A stretch of 64,000 nt of DNA, taken from the NCBI GenBank assembly GCA_963742315.1, contig CAVULE010000003.1, positions 558,001-622,000 of the forward strand. The letters run 5' to 3'. This stretch comes from AV69 sp963742315. Its GTDB lineage: Bacteria; Verrucomicrobiota; Verrucomicrobiia; Chthoniobacterales; UBA10450. The notes beneath the pieces are model-generated. The model saw only the letters and a program-made list of their open reading frames with translations. It was not told where the DNA came from and ran no database searches. Below are positions 29,557 through 37,587 of the stretch, piece by piece (position 1 is the first letter of the stretch; each line of letters begins with the position of its first letter). Position numbers and translations under genes: made by a program.

Positions 29557-29575
29557 GGTCCGAGCCGGACTGGCG
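29557..29575. repeat. GTCCGAGCCGGAC short repeat, copy at 5S
   Basis: GGTCCGAGCCGGACTGGC abuts the 5' end of the 5S gene. The core GTCCG-AGC-CGGAC is an imperfect palindrome. Close copies occur at 33849, 36531, 46031 (reverse), 46061 (reverse, one change) and 46949. Confidence 0.65.
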
Positions 29576-29655
29576 TTTCGCTGCACCGCAGCGACGCCAG
29601 CGCGAGTCGGCATCTCTGATGACGATGTCGATCGTACAGTTTCAAAAGAACTGCC

Positions 29656-29679
29656 GGTTCTCTGATATCTACATACAGG
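29656..29679 (-). other. Pre-23S processing stem, trailer arm
   Basis: The RNA read from the minus strand here (core CCUGUAUGUAGAU) is complementary to the leader arm at 33347-33370 over about 22 of 24 positions, including one G-U pair. Together they would form the long helix that encloses the 23S precursor and is cut by RNase III. Confidence 0.75.
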
Positions 29680-29905
29680 AAGGGAAAGCGAACGTTAAGG
29701 CTTCGTTTTGTTTGAGATCATTTGATCTTCTCTGTTTGCGATAGCCGGGATCAACGATCCCGGCTACAGCTTAACAGAAAAGTAAATGATCAAGCCGAAC
29801 GGGTTATTAGTATCTCTCAGCTGAATACATTACTGCACTTGCACCGGAGACCTATCAACGTGGTGGTCTACCACGACCCTTCAGGGAGATCTCATCTTGG
29901 GATAG

Positions 29906-29936
<31 letters not shown>

Positions 29937-30077
29937 CTTTCCGAACATAGCTACCCAGCACTGCTCTTGACAGAACAACTGGAACACCAGCGGTTCGTCA
30001 GACCCGGTCCTCTCGTACTAAGGTCTGAACCCCTCAAATCTCCTGCGCCCACAGTGGATAAGGACCGAACTGTCTCG

Positions 30078-30111
<34 letters not shown>

Positions 30112-30126
30112 CCGGCGAACAGCCGG

Positions 30127-30193
<67 letters not shown>

Positions 30194-30701
30194 ATATGAG
30201 CTCTTGGGCAGGATCAGCCTGTTATCCCTAGCGTACCTTTTGTCCGTTGAGCGATGGCAATTCCACATTCAACCACCGGATCACTTGGACCTACTTTCGT
30301 ATCTGCTCGACGTGTGTGTCTCACAGTTAAGCTGGCTTATATCCATATACTCGACACCTGATTGCCAACCAGGTTGAGCCAACCTTCGTACTCCTCCGTT
30401 ACTCTTTGGGAGGATACCGCCCCAGTAAAACTAGCCGGCTGCCAGTGTCCCTTTCCCGGGTTTACGGGTAAAGGTTAGTTATTCCAGTACCGAAGGGTGG
30501 TGTTTCATTGTCGGCTCAGCGATCCCCAAAAGGACCGCTTCAAAGCCTCCCACTTACGCTAAGCATCGAAACCGAAACAACAGTAACAGCGTGTAGTAAA
30601 GGTGCATAGGGTCTTTCCGTCCTACTGCGGGTAGGCGGCATCTTCACCGCCACTACAACTTCGCTGAGCTCCTCGTTGAGACAGCGGTCAACTCGTTACA
30701 C

Positions 30702-30781
<80 letters not shown>

Positions 30782-30926
30782 ACTTCGGTTCAACGCTTCG
30801 CCTTGCGGCTGACGTCTTGCCATAATCTTTCCGCATTGGTCACGTGTCACACCCTATACGTCGTCTTAACGACTTGGCAGAGTGCTGTGTTTTTGTTAAA
30901 CAGTCGGTTGACCCATTTCACTGCGA

Positions 30927-31072
30927 CCCGCTGCATTTTGAGCAGCGCTCAAAATGCCAAGCAGGAAGGATGAATTAAGAAGAAAGTGTTTCGTCCCGCC
31001 TGCGGCGGAATTTCTTACTTCTTCCTTTTGCCTTCCTACTTCGCTGCATTTGCCTGCGCAAAATGCAGCGGG
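30927..31072 (-). other. 23S rRNA intervening sequence, domain IV side (helix 63 region)
   Basis: An added ~146-nt hairpin between GGAGAAGGGG(T)GCC and the CAGTGAAATGGG-like stretch of 23S, the place of E. coli helix 63 near nt 1720. Ends CCCGCTGCATTTTG and CAAAATGCAGCGGG are perfect complements. Further arms (GGAAGGA...TCCTTCC; GAAGAAGT...ACTTTCTTC; loop CCGCCTGCGGCGG) extend the stem almost to the tip. No coding frame. It has the form of the intervening sequences that RNase III removes in some bacteria. Confidence 0.8.
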
Positions 31073-32192
31073 CACCCCTTCTTCCGAAGTTACGGGGCTA
31101 GATTGCCGAGTTCCTTAACGAGGTTTCACTCACGCGCCTGAGTATATTCTACTCACCCACCTGTGTCGGATTACGGTACGGGCAACCGTGGGAACATTTA
31201 GTCGCTTTTCTTGACACAAGTTTTAACAGATCCGGTTCAGCCGAAGCCTCCCCGTCCTTGCTCTTGCGAGCAGACCGTCACTTTCAACCGGCGGCCTGTC
31301 TCTACTCATGTGTCACAACTAAACTTAACCACAGCCGGTGCAGGAATATTGAACCTGCTTTCCATCGTCTACGCCCTTCGGCCTCGACTTAGGTCCCGAC
31401 TAACCCTGGGAGGACGAACCTTCCCCAGGAAACCTTGGGTTTACGGCGGCCAGGAATTTAACCTGGCTTATCGCTACTCATGTCTGCATTCTCACTTGTA
31501 GAAACTCCACCTCGACTTCCGTCGCGGCTTCGACGTCGCTACAACGCTCCCCTACCAATCCATTCTGGCGAACCAGAATGTCTTCCAGAGCTTCGGTATA
31601 CCGTTTATCGCCAATCATTATCGGCGCGAGATCGCTCGATGAGTCAGCTATTACGCACTGTTTAAATGATGGCTGCCTCTAAGCCAACATCCTCACTGTC
31701 TAAGCAACCTCACATCCTTTCCACTGAACGGTATTTGGGCACCTTAGCTGCTGGTCTGGCATGTTTGCCTCTCGCGCGTGAAGCTTATCCCCCACGCACT
31801 GACTCCCGTGTTACGCCCTGCGGTATTCGGAGTTTGATTGAGTTCGGTACCCTGGTATGGGCCCTAGTTCATCCAGTGCTCTACCTCCGCAGGTCAGCAC
31901 ACGAGGCTAGCCCTCAAGCTATTTCGGGGAGAACCAGCTATCACGGGGTTTGATTAGTCTTTCGCTCCTACCCACAAGTCATCCCAGAAGTTTTCAACCT
32001 TCACGGGTTCGGACCTTCAGTTGCGGTTAAGCAACTTTCATCCTGCTCATGGGTAGATCACCTCCGCTTCGGGTCTACTACCAGCGACTAGGGCGCCCAT
32101 TTCGGACTCGCTTTCGCTTCGCCTCCAGCGCAGAACGCCTTAGGCTCGCCACTGATAGTAACTCGCAGACTCATTAAGCAAAAGGCACGCCA

Positions 32193-32447
32193 TCACCCAG
32201 CACTTTCTAACCCCATGCTGCGCGCTATACGTTGTTTGAGATGACCTCTCGCGGCTCCGTATTGCTTAAGCATTCGCTCGCGATCGCGTGCATTCTGCTC
32301 ATTCAAATACGCTTCATAGTAGGCTAATTTCCAGTTAGCGTGCCTCGCAGTCTTCTGATGACTAACGAAACGCGCCTTCAGGTTGCTACTAAAGCCGTAG
32401 TATAGCGCGGCACTCTTCGGATTCTTTAATACATAAACGTAGAACAC
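32193..32447 (-). CDS. GIY-YIG nuclease-domain protein encoded within the 23S rRNA insertion
   Basis: 84 residues, a single GIY-YIG domain of the UvrC/YhbQ (UPF0213) type. The N-terminus MFYVYVLKNPKSAALYYGFS has the two short strands with the tyrosines (Y-V-Y and Y-Y-G); NLKARFVSHQ supplies the conserved Arg and His; and the region WKLAYYEAYLNEQNARDRE supplies the metal-binding Glu (YYEAY). The C-terminal part (LKQYGAARGHLKQRIARS) is basic. It is on the rRNA strand, so it would be translated from rRNA precursor or excised fragment. The stop codon lies at the very edge of the insertion stem. Possibly it acts in insertion mobility or cleavage; unproven. Confidence 0.82.
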   Translation of the reverse strand: MFYVYVLKNPKSAALYYGFSSNLKARFVSHQKTARHANWKLAYYEAYLNEQNARDRERMLKQYGAARGHLKQRIARSMGLESAG

Positions 32448-32474
32448 GTCAGCATTGAATCAGAAAGTGCCGGG
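32196..32474 (-). other. 23S rRNA intervening sequence with GIY-YIG gene (helix 25 region)
   Basis: A ~279-nt insertion in domain I, located between the GAAATAGTACCTGAAA-like stretch and GCGTGCCTTTTGCTTAATG, that is at E. coli helix 25 (near nt 545), a known hot spot for intervening sequences. In RNA sense the ends CCCGGCACTTTCTG and AGAAAGTGCTGGG pair. Almost all of the interior is the GIY-YIG reading frame. Group I or II intron core motifs were not seen. Confidence 0.82.
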
Positions 32475-32757
32475 CTTTGACACCTTGTAAGCACATCATT
32501 TCAGGTACTATTTCACTCCGCTCACAGCGGTTCTTTTCACCTTTCCCTCGCGGTACTGGTTCACTATCGGTCGCCAATTAGTATTTAGACTTACGCCGTG
32601 GTCGGCGCAGATTCATACGAAGTTTCACGTGCATCGTATTACTCAGGAAATCCCTAGGCGTGCTCCGGTTTTCGGTTACGGGCCTTTCACCCTCTATGGC
32701 GCAGCTTTCCAGAAGCTTCACCTAACCTTTGCACTACCACATCGGGCTCCTACAACC

Positions 32758-32857
32758 CCCAGCACTTTCAATCGACTTCGCTAATCTTAGCGGCTATTCG
32801 AACTAACAATGAGTTCGGACAGCTAAGACAGTTTTCAAATCAATTGAAAGTGCTGGG
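32758..32857 (-). other. 23S rRNA intervening sequence, domain I (helix 16 region)
   Basis: A 100-nt insertion in the variable helix after GAGCGAAAGCGGAAGAG, near E. coli nt 270. Ends CCCAGCACTTTCAATTGA and TCGATTGAAAGTGCTGGG (RNA sense) form a long stem; the loop side contains a second hairpin (CCGAACTCATTGTTAGTTCG). The first 12 bases of the stem (CCCAGCACTTTC) recur in the helix 25 insertion. Confidence 0.75.
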
Positions 32858-33198
32858 TTTAGTCTCTTCCGCTTTCGCTCGCCACTACTGACGGAATCGC
32901 ATTCGCTTTCTTTTCCTCCGGTTACTGAGATGTTTCACTTCGCCGGGTGTCGCGATGCTTCTGCTATGAATTCACAGAAGCTCGAGCAGGTGTTACCCCA
33001 CTCAGGTTATCCCATTCGGAAATCTACGGGTCAAAGCGTGTTTGCCGCTCTCCGTAGCTTATCGCAGCTTACCACGTCCTTCATCGCCTATTGGCACCAA
33101 GGCATCCATGATGCGCTCTTTGTAGCTTGATCAATCTGTTTCCATCGCAGCCGCAAGCAGCGGCTGGACAGAAGATTCTTTGATAACTGAAACTCTCT

Positions 33199-33302
33199 CG
33201 CCCAGCTACTTCCAAGGCTGTCGCACTCTCTTCAAAGTTCGAAAGATCTCCGCGATTTCGAAACTCAAAAGAAGGTTACTCAGCACTAGAAGTAGCTGGG
33301 CG
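33199..33302 (-). other. Hairpin in the pre-23S leader
   Basis: CGCCCAGCTACTTC and GAAGTAGCTGGGCG, 76 bases apart, form a perfect 14-bp stem between the processing-stem arm and the 23S 5' end. It probably folds in the leader during ribosome assembly. Confidence 0.6.
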
Positions 33303-33346
33303 CCTTGATTTCAGACTCAGCTCTTAAAGTTGTACTTTCTTACTAC

Positions 33347-33370
33347 CCTGTATGTAGATGTCAAAGAACC
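33347..33370 (-). other. Pre-23S processing stem, leader arm
   Basis: The core CCTGTATGTAGAT on the plus strand is the exact reverse complement of ATCTACATACAGG at 29667-29679, and pairing continues through the flanking GGTTC/GAACC. This defines the precursor helix around 23S and shows that 23S is processed as an independent unit. Confidence 0.75.
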
Positions 33371-33394
33371 AGCCCTGACGTCCATTTTAGGCGA

Positions 33395-33473
33395 CAAAAA
33401 AACTCAATCTTGTCTCCCCGACCCTCGATCCACGGCTTTCCGCGTATCGTTGCCGGGACAAAATTGAGTCCAA
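33395..33473 (-). terminator. Terminator-like hairpin in the rRNA leader
   Basis: On the minus strand ACTCAATTTTGTCCCG...CGGGGAGACAAGATTGAGT forms a long imperfect stem with an inner hairpin (ACGCGGAAAGCCGT) and is followed by seven T. It lies between the proposed promoter and the 23S gene. It could be an attenuator overridden by rRNA antitermination, or the end of another transcript. Confidence 0.55.
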
Positions 33474-33513
33474 TTTGCAGTCCCAAATGTACGTAGAACG
33501 ATCTCCTGATTAG

Positions 33514-33568
33514 AGGAGCCCCCGCATCAGCGGGATCAGAAAAGTAATCCGAGTCAGCCCGTCGTCAA
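33514..33568 (-). promoter_or_regulatory. Probable 23S-5S promoter and leader hairpins
   Basis: On the minus strand TTGACG (33563-33568) and TACTTT (33541-33546) are 16 bases apart, resembling -35 and -10 elements of a sigma70-type promoter. Directly downstream are GATCCCGCTGATGCGGG and CTCCTCTAATCAGGAG hairpins. No 16S or tRNA sequence lies between this and 23S. Confidence 0.45.
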
Positions 33569-33569
33569 C

Positions 33570-33912
33570 AGGATTTTCGCAATTTTTTCATTGTTGCCGA
33601 ACGCTTCCGCAAATAGGCACGGCTGAGGCACTCACGAGCGGCGAAAATCGCTTTTGAATGTCGAAGGAAAAGGAAATTCGACTGCACCAGCGCCAACGAA
33701 GTGGCGACGTTTGGTTCGGATACACCGCTGGGCCGGGCCGGCGCGCCGGAAGAAGTCGGGACCTGTTTTGTATTTCTCGCTTCGGACGATTCCTCCTACA
33801 TAACCGGTCAAGTGCTCCATCCGAATGGCGGCCGCGTTGTGAACGGATAGTCCGAGCCGAACCGGCATTTCGCGCTTCGCGCGATCCTTATATTCGCGTT
33901 AGAGTCGCGACT
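33570..33912. other. Space between the rRNA promoter and rph
   Basis: No gene can be supported here. Open frames exist on both strands (in phase upstream of rph, and antisense at 33632-33868) but show no family features. A copy of the GTCCGAGCC short repeat lies at 33849-33870, and the rph promoter should be in this interval. Confidence 0.5.
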
Positions 33913-34659
33913 ATGCAACGGAGTGATGGCCGCGCTCTTGATCAGATTCGCGCTATTAATTTCGAGCTCAACATTGCGCCGCATGCCAGTGGTTCAGTTC
34001 TCGTCGCGATGGGAAACACCCGCGTCATTTGCGGCGTAACGATCGAGGAAATCGTGCCGCGCTGGATGAAAGACCAGGGGGTCGCTGGCGGCTGGCTCAC
34101 AGCCGAATATTCGATGCTGCCCTATTCCACGACGACACGTAAACAGCGCGACATCGCTAAGGGAAGACTGGATGGCCGGAGCTCCGAAATTCAGCGACTA
34201 ATCGGTCGTTCGTTGCGGAGCGTGATTGATTTGGAGAAGCTCGGCCCCCGCACGATGTGGATCGATTGCGATGTCTTGCAAGCGGACGGCGGCACGCGCA
34301 CGGCTGCGATCACGGGCGCGAGTTTGGCGGTGACCGTTGCCTGCAAAAAGCTGCTCGAAGAAAAGAAGATTGCGTCCTCGCCGATGCGCAAGCTGATTGC
34401 GGCAGTAAGCGCCGGCATCGTTGATGGCAACGCAATGGTCGATCTCAACTACGAAGAGGACAAAGCCGCCGCCGTCGATTTGAATTTGGTCGCAACCGAA
34501 GATGGCGAATTTGTGGAAATTCAAGGGTCAGGCGAAGAAGCCACTTTTACACAGGGACAGTTAGAGGAAATGCTGGCGCTCGGACATAAGGGAATCCGCG
34601 ATTTGATCGCGGCGCTGCGGAACACGATCGCGTTGCTGACGGTTACGGCACCGACCTAA
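33913..34659 (+). CDS. rph: Ribonuclease PH
   Basis: 248 residues, normal length. It removes nucleotides from tRNA 3' ends using phosphate. Family motifs are present: RSDGRALDQIRAINFELN, GNTRVICGVTIEEIVPRWM, GWLTAEYSMLPYSTTTRKQRD with the phosphate-contact Arg, IGRSLRSVIDLEKLGPRTMW and DCDVLQADGGTRTAAITGASLA. The ATG at 33913 gives exactly the family N-terminus; the in-phase extension upstream to 33658 has low-complexity arginine-rich sequence and is not part of the protein. It is divergent from the rRNA unit. Confidence 0.95.
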   Translation: MQRSDGRALDQIRAINFELNIAPHASGSVLVAMGNTRVICGVTIEEIVPRWMKDQGVAGGWLTAEYSMLPYSTTTRKQRDIAKGRLDGRSSEIQRLIGRSLRSVIDLEKLGPRTMWIDCDVLQADGGTRTAAITGASLAVTVACKKLLEEKKIASSPMRKLIAAVSAGIVDGNAMVDLNYEEDKAAAVDLNLVATEDGEFVEIQGSGEEATFTQGQLEEMLALGHKGIRDLIAALRNTIALLTVTAPT

Positions 34660-34660
34660 T

Positions 34661-34719
34661 GGAGGGACGACCGCCGTGTCGTCTCAAATATTTGGGAGGG
34701 ACAGAGCCCGTCCCTCCCT
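34661..34719. repeat. Pair of small palindromes between rph and gmd
   Basis: GACGACCGCCGTGTCGTC (34666-34683) and GGGACAGAGCCCGTCCC inside a GGGAGGGAC...GTCCCTCCC hairpin (34694-34719). The second could act as a terminator-like stem for rph. Confidence 0.6.
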
Positions 34720-34767
34720 CACAATTATTTGCTCGCGTGCTCGATTTGATTTAATGCCAGACACCAA

Positions 34768-35781
34768 ATGCAACGCGCCTTGATCACCGGGATCACCGGC
34801 CAGGATGGAAGTTATCTGGCCGATCTGTTGCTGGAAAAAGGCTACGAGGTTCACGGAATAATCCGGCGGGCGAGCACCTTCAACACCGCTCGCATCGATC
34901 ATCTTTATGTCGATCCGCACATTAACGGCGTGCGGTTGTTCCTGCACTACGGCGATCTCGCGGACTCGGTGAATCTGGTGAAGCTGCTTTATGAATTGAA
35001 GCCGGACGAAATCTATCACCTCGGGGCGCAGAGCCACGTCCGCGTGAGCTTCGACATTCCGGAATATACCGCTGATGTGACCGGAGTCGGAACCATTCGC
35101 ATTCTGGAAGCGATTCGCGAAACCGGAATCCGTTCTCGTTTTTACCAGGCATCGAGCAGCGAGATGTTCGGCAAGGCGCAGGAAGTCCCGCAAACGGAGC
35201 GAACACCCTTTTGGCCACGCAGTCCCTACGGCGTTTCCAAAGTTTTTTCCTACTGGGCAACGGTGAACTACCGCGAAAGCTACGGCTTGAACGCCTGCAA
35301 CGGCATTCTTTTCAATCACGAAAGTCCGCGGCGCGGCGAGACGTTTGTGACGCGCAAAATTTCGCGCGCAGTCGCAGCCATCAAGCACGGGCTGCAAAAC
35401 GAACTATTTCTCGGCAATCTGGAAGCGAAACGCGACTGGGGTTACGCACCGGAGTATGTGGCAGGAATGTGGCAGATGCTACAGCGGGACAGCGGCGACG
35501 ATTTTGTGCTGGCGACTAACGAGACGCATACAGTGCGCGAGTTTTGCGAGGCCGCTTTCGGGCACGTTGATCTCGATTGGAAAGAGTTCGTCAAACATGA
35601 CCCGCGCTACGAACGTCCAGCGGAAGTGGACATTCTCATCGGTAACGCCACCAAAGCGAAAAAGATTCTCGGATGGGAAGCGAAGACACGATTCAACGAT
35701 TTGGTGCGTCTAATGGTGGATGCCGACATGGAACTGCTTAAGCGCAACACGGTGCGCGAGCATCTTGGCGACCAGCCGTGA
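34768..35781 (+). CDS. gmd: GDP-mannose 4,6-dehydratase
   Basis: 337 residues, a short-chain dehydrogenase/reductase that converts GDP-mannose to GDP-4-keto-6-deoxymannose, the precursor of fucose, rhamnose and perosamine sugars in surface polysaccharides. It has the cofactor loop GITGQDGSYLADLLLEKGYE, the Gmd-specific RRASTFNTARIDH, the active-site SSSEMFG with Ser/Glu and the SPYGVSK Tyr-Lys pair. FNHESPRRGETFVTRKI and RDWGYAPEYV are further Gmd signatures. No partner synthase is adjacent. Confidence 0.95.
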   Translation: MQRALITGITGQDGSYLADLLLEKGYEVHGIIRRASTFNTARIDHLYVDPHINGVRLFLHYGDLADSVNLVKLLYELKPDEIYHLGAQSHVRVSFDIPEYTADVTGVGTIRILEAIRETGIRSRFYQASSSEMFGKAQEVPQTERTPFWPRSPYGVSKVFSYWATVNYRESYGLNACNGILFNHESPRRGETFVTRKISRAVAAIKHGLQNELFLGNLEAKRDWGYAPEYVAGMWQMLQRDSGDDFVLATNETHTVREFCEAAFGHVDLDWKEFVKHDPRYERPAEVDILIGNATKAKKILGWEAKTRFNDLVRLMVDADMELLKRNTVREHLGDQP

Positions 35782-35810
35782 TCGTCATTTTGAGCAAGGC
35801 AGACTGATTT

Positions 35811-35868
35811 GTAGGGCAAGCATTCGCGGTTGCCCCTTGAGAACGGCAGGCGACGAGCCTGCCCTACC
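35811..35868. repeat. Palindrome after gmd
   Basis: GTAGGGCA...TGCCCTAC outer arms enclose GGGCAAGCATTCGCGGTTGCCC and GGCAGGCGACGAGCCTGCC. It sits between two convergent genes and could serve as a bidirectional end of transcription. Confidence 0.6.
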
Positions 35869-35896
35869 AGTACCTGGTGGCAATCGGGTAGGACAA

Positions 35897-36592
35897 CTAT
35901 CGCCCCATTATTCCGCGGCGACCGGTCGAGGCGATTCGCGTCCCGTCAGCGAGCTCAGGCACAACCTTATCCAGGGGCGCATCGACAATCGTGACCTGTG
36001 CGCCCAGTCCGACCACCTCGTAAAGTTTAATTACGTCATTAGAACTCATTCGCACGCAACCGTAGCTGACCGGCAATCCCAGGTTCCGTTCTTCCGGCGT
36101 TCCGTGAATATAGATATCACGGCCGAAGGCATTCGCGTTTTGCGTCTCTCGCCCACGCAACCAAAGAATGCGGCTAACGATCGGATCGCGCCCGGCAGCA
36201 TTGGGTAGAACGATTTCGCCCGTTCGTCTGCGATCTTTGAAGACGGTTCCCGGCGGCATTCCGTCGCCAACTTTTTGCGCGATTTCCATTTCGCCCAACG
36301 GCGTCCGATAGCTTCCCCGCCAGTCGCCCAGCCCGTATTTGGAAGTCGAGACCGGATAAATCGCGACTAGTTTTTCATGATCAAGCAGCGCGAGCTTCTG
36401 GTCTTTCACGCTGATGACGACGTGATGCTGCGCGTCTTTCGGCGTGGCGCAGGAGGCTAAAAGGAAGGATAACAAGGCCAGAGCGGCAAATTGGAGAAAC
36501 ACACGCTGTCGCGTCCCTAACGTTAGGGCGGTCCGAGCCGGACTGGCATTTTCGGTGCGGCGCGCTCTCCCATTGGCAATTGCTCTCATCAT
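35897..36592 (-). CDS. L,D-transpeptidase (YkuD) lipoprotein
   Basis: 231 residues. After a short basic start comes a lipoprotein signal (FAALALLSFLLASC, lipobox LASC). The YkuD catalytic domain follows: VVISVKDQKLALLDHEKLV, YPVSTSKYGLGDWRGSYRTPLG and the active-site IYIHGTPEERNLGLPVSYGCVRMSSNDVI with its conserved His-Gly, Ser and catalytic Cys. It would crosslink peptidoglycan or attach proteins to it. The start overlaps the tatD stop (ATGATGA), which supports the chosen ATG although codons 14-23 coincide with a copy of the GTCCGAGCCGGAC repeat. A GTG just before the signal is an alternative. Confidence 0.88.
   Translation of the reverse strand: MMRAIANGRARRTENASPARTALTLGTRQRVFLQFAALALLSFLLASCATPKDAQHHVVISVKDQKLALLDHEKLVAIYPVSTSKYGLGDWRGSYRTPLGEMEIAQKVGDGMPPGTVFKDRRRTGEIVLPNAAGRDPIVSRILWLRGRETQNANAFGRDIYIHGTPEERNLGLPVSYGCVRMSSNDVIKLYEVVGLGAQVTIVDAPLDKVVPELADGTRIASTGRRGIMGR
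36531..36550. repeat. GTCCGAGCCGGAC short repeat inside the L,D-transpeptidase start region
   Basis: GGTCCGAGCCGGACTGGCAT, identical over its first 18 bases to the copy next to 5S. It is translated antisense as part of the N-terminal tail (NASPARTA). Confidence 0.6.
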
Positions 36593-37452
36593 CGATTAAA
36601 CCGAAAAAACTTCTCGGCGGTTTCGGTCGTGGCTTCCGCCAATTCCTCCAGCCGAATCCCTCGTGCACTCGCGATCGATTCGGCCACGAGACGGGTATAA
36701 GCAGGTTCGCACCGTTTACCCCGAAAGGGGACCGGCGCGAGATAAGGACAATCGGTTTCCACCATGAATTTCCAGAGCGGAATTTGTGCCGCGACCTGAC
36801 GCACAGAGGCTCCATTTTTGAAGGTCACGATCCCGGTAAAGGAAACGAGATGATCAAGATCGATGACTTCATTTGCCTGTTCCAGCGTGCCGCCAAAGCA
36901 ATGAAATACGCCCCGAACCTTGTCAGTGTAAGGCTGCATTATTTCGAGTGTATCCTCCCACGCATCGCGCTGATGGATCACGACATTGAGGCCGAGCTCG
37001 ACCGCCAAATCGAGTTGTTGCTCGAACAGCGCCGCTTGCTTCGATTTATAAGCGCCATCTTCGATGCTGGCATCGATTTGTTCTTCCGTCTCACCTTGCA
37101 ATGCATTGGCGAAGACCTGCACTTTCTTGTCCTTCGCTGTCGCGATACTCGGCAACGAATGATAATCCAAACCCGTTTCGCCAATCGCAACTACGCGCGG
37201 ACTCTTCGCCAGCTCGCGCAAAGGCGTTATGACGTCGTCCCCCGATTCCCCGACATACGTTGGATGAACCCCGATGGCCGCGAAGACATTCGAATATCTT
37301 TCCGCGATCTCGATCGCGCGCCGGCTGCTCGCGATAGATGTTCCGATGGTGAGGATGCGGGTGACACGAGCTTCAGTCGCACGTCGCAAGACGTCGTCGA
37401 AGTCGGGCGCGAAATCGGGGTAATCGAGGTGGGCGTGAGTTTCGATCAACAT
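36589..37452 (-). CDS. tatD: TatD-family metal-dependent hydrolase/deoxyribonuclease
   Basis: 287 residues, TIM-barrel metallohydrolase. Metal ligands: HAHLDY at the N-terminus, GETGLDYH near residue 90, VIHQRDAW (His), GVFHCFGGT and VETDCPYLAPVPFRGKRCEPAY. The family includes 3'-5' exonucleases (TatD, YcfH) acting on DNA or RNA and D-aminoacyl-tRNA. It is coupled to the downstream L,D-transpeptidase by a 4-base overlap. Upstream, the first eleven codons are duplicated in diverged form at 37548-37580. Confidence 0.92.
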   Translation of the reverse strand: MLIETHAHLDYPDFAPDFDDVLRRATEARVTRILTIGTSIASSRRAIEIAERYSNVFAAIGVHPTYVGESGDDVITPLRELAKSPRVVAIGETGLDYHSLPSIATAKDKKVQVFANALQGETEEQIDASIEDGAYKSKQAALFEQQLDLAVELGLNVVIHQRDAWEDTLEIMQPYTDKVRGVFHCFGGTLEQANEVIDLDHLVSFTGIVTFKNGASVRQVAAQIPLWKFMVETDCPYLAPVPFRGKRCEPAYTRLVAESIASARGIRLEELAEATTETAEKFFRFNR

Positions 37453-37461
37453 AGCTGGTAT

Positions 37462-37547
37462 GTCATTCCGAGCGAAGCGAGGAATCTGTCATCATTTCTT
37501 TCAACTAGACAATAGTAAGAGATGTCTCGACTTCGCTCGACATGACA
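37462..37547. repeat. Dispersed palindromic repeat, copy 3
   Basis: TGTCATTCCGAGCGAAGCGAG on the left and CTCGACTTCGCTCGACATGACA on the right. It lies exactly between the functional tatD start and a duplicated tatD start fragment. Confidence 0.8.
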
Positions 37548-37580
37548 AATAGTCGAAGTGGGCGTGGGTTTCGATCAGCA
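37548..37580 (-). pseudogene. Duplicated tatD start fragment
   Basis: The minus strand reads ATG CTG ATC GAA ACC CAC and encodes MLIETHAHFDY, against MLIETHAHLDY at the start of tatD. 28 of 33 bases agree, and four of the five differences are silent. After eleven codons the frame runs into the palindrome and stops. This looks like a remnant of a tandem tatD copy or a duplication made when the palindrome inserted. Confidence 0.6.
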
Positions 37581-37587
37581 TGGTCGC

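Noticed and set aside
29561..29786. A tRNA gene in the 23S-5S spacer or in the 23S leader
   Set aside because: No T-loop (GTTCGAATC-type) or acceptor pairing was found; the spacer contains a simple hairpin (GCCGGGATC...GATCCCGGC).
33632..33868. A 78-residue minus-strand frame between the rRNA promoter and rph
   Set aside because: No family features, and it overlaps a dispersed short repeat.
33658..33912. In-phase 85-residue extension upstream of rph
   Set aside because: Arg-rich, unlike any RNase PH N-terminus; the ATG at 33913 begins the conserved sequence exactly.
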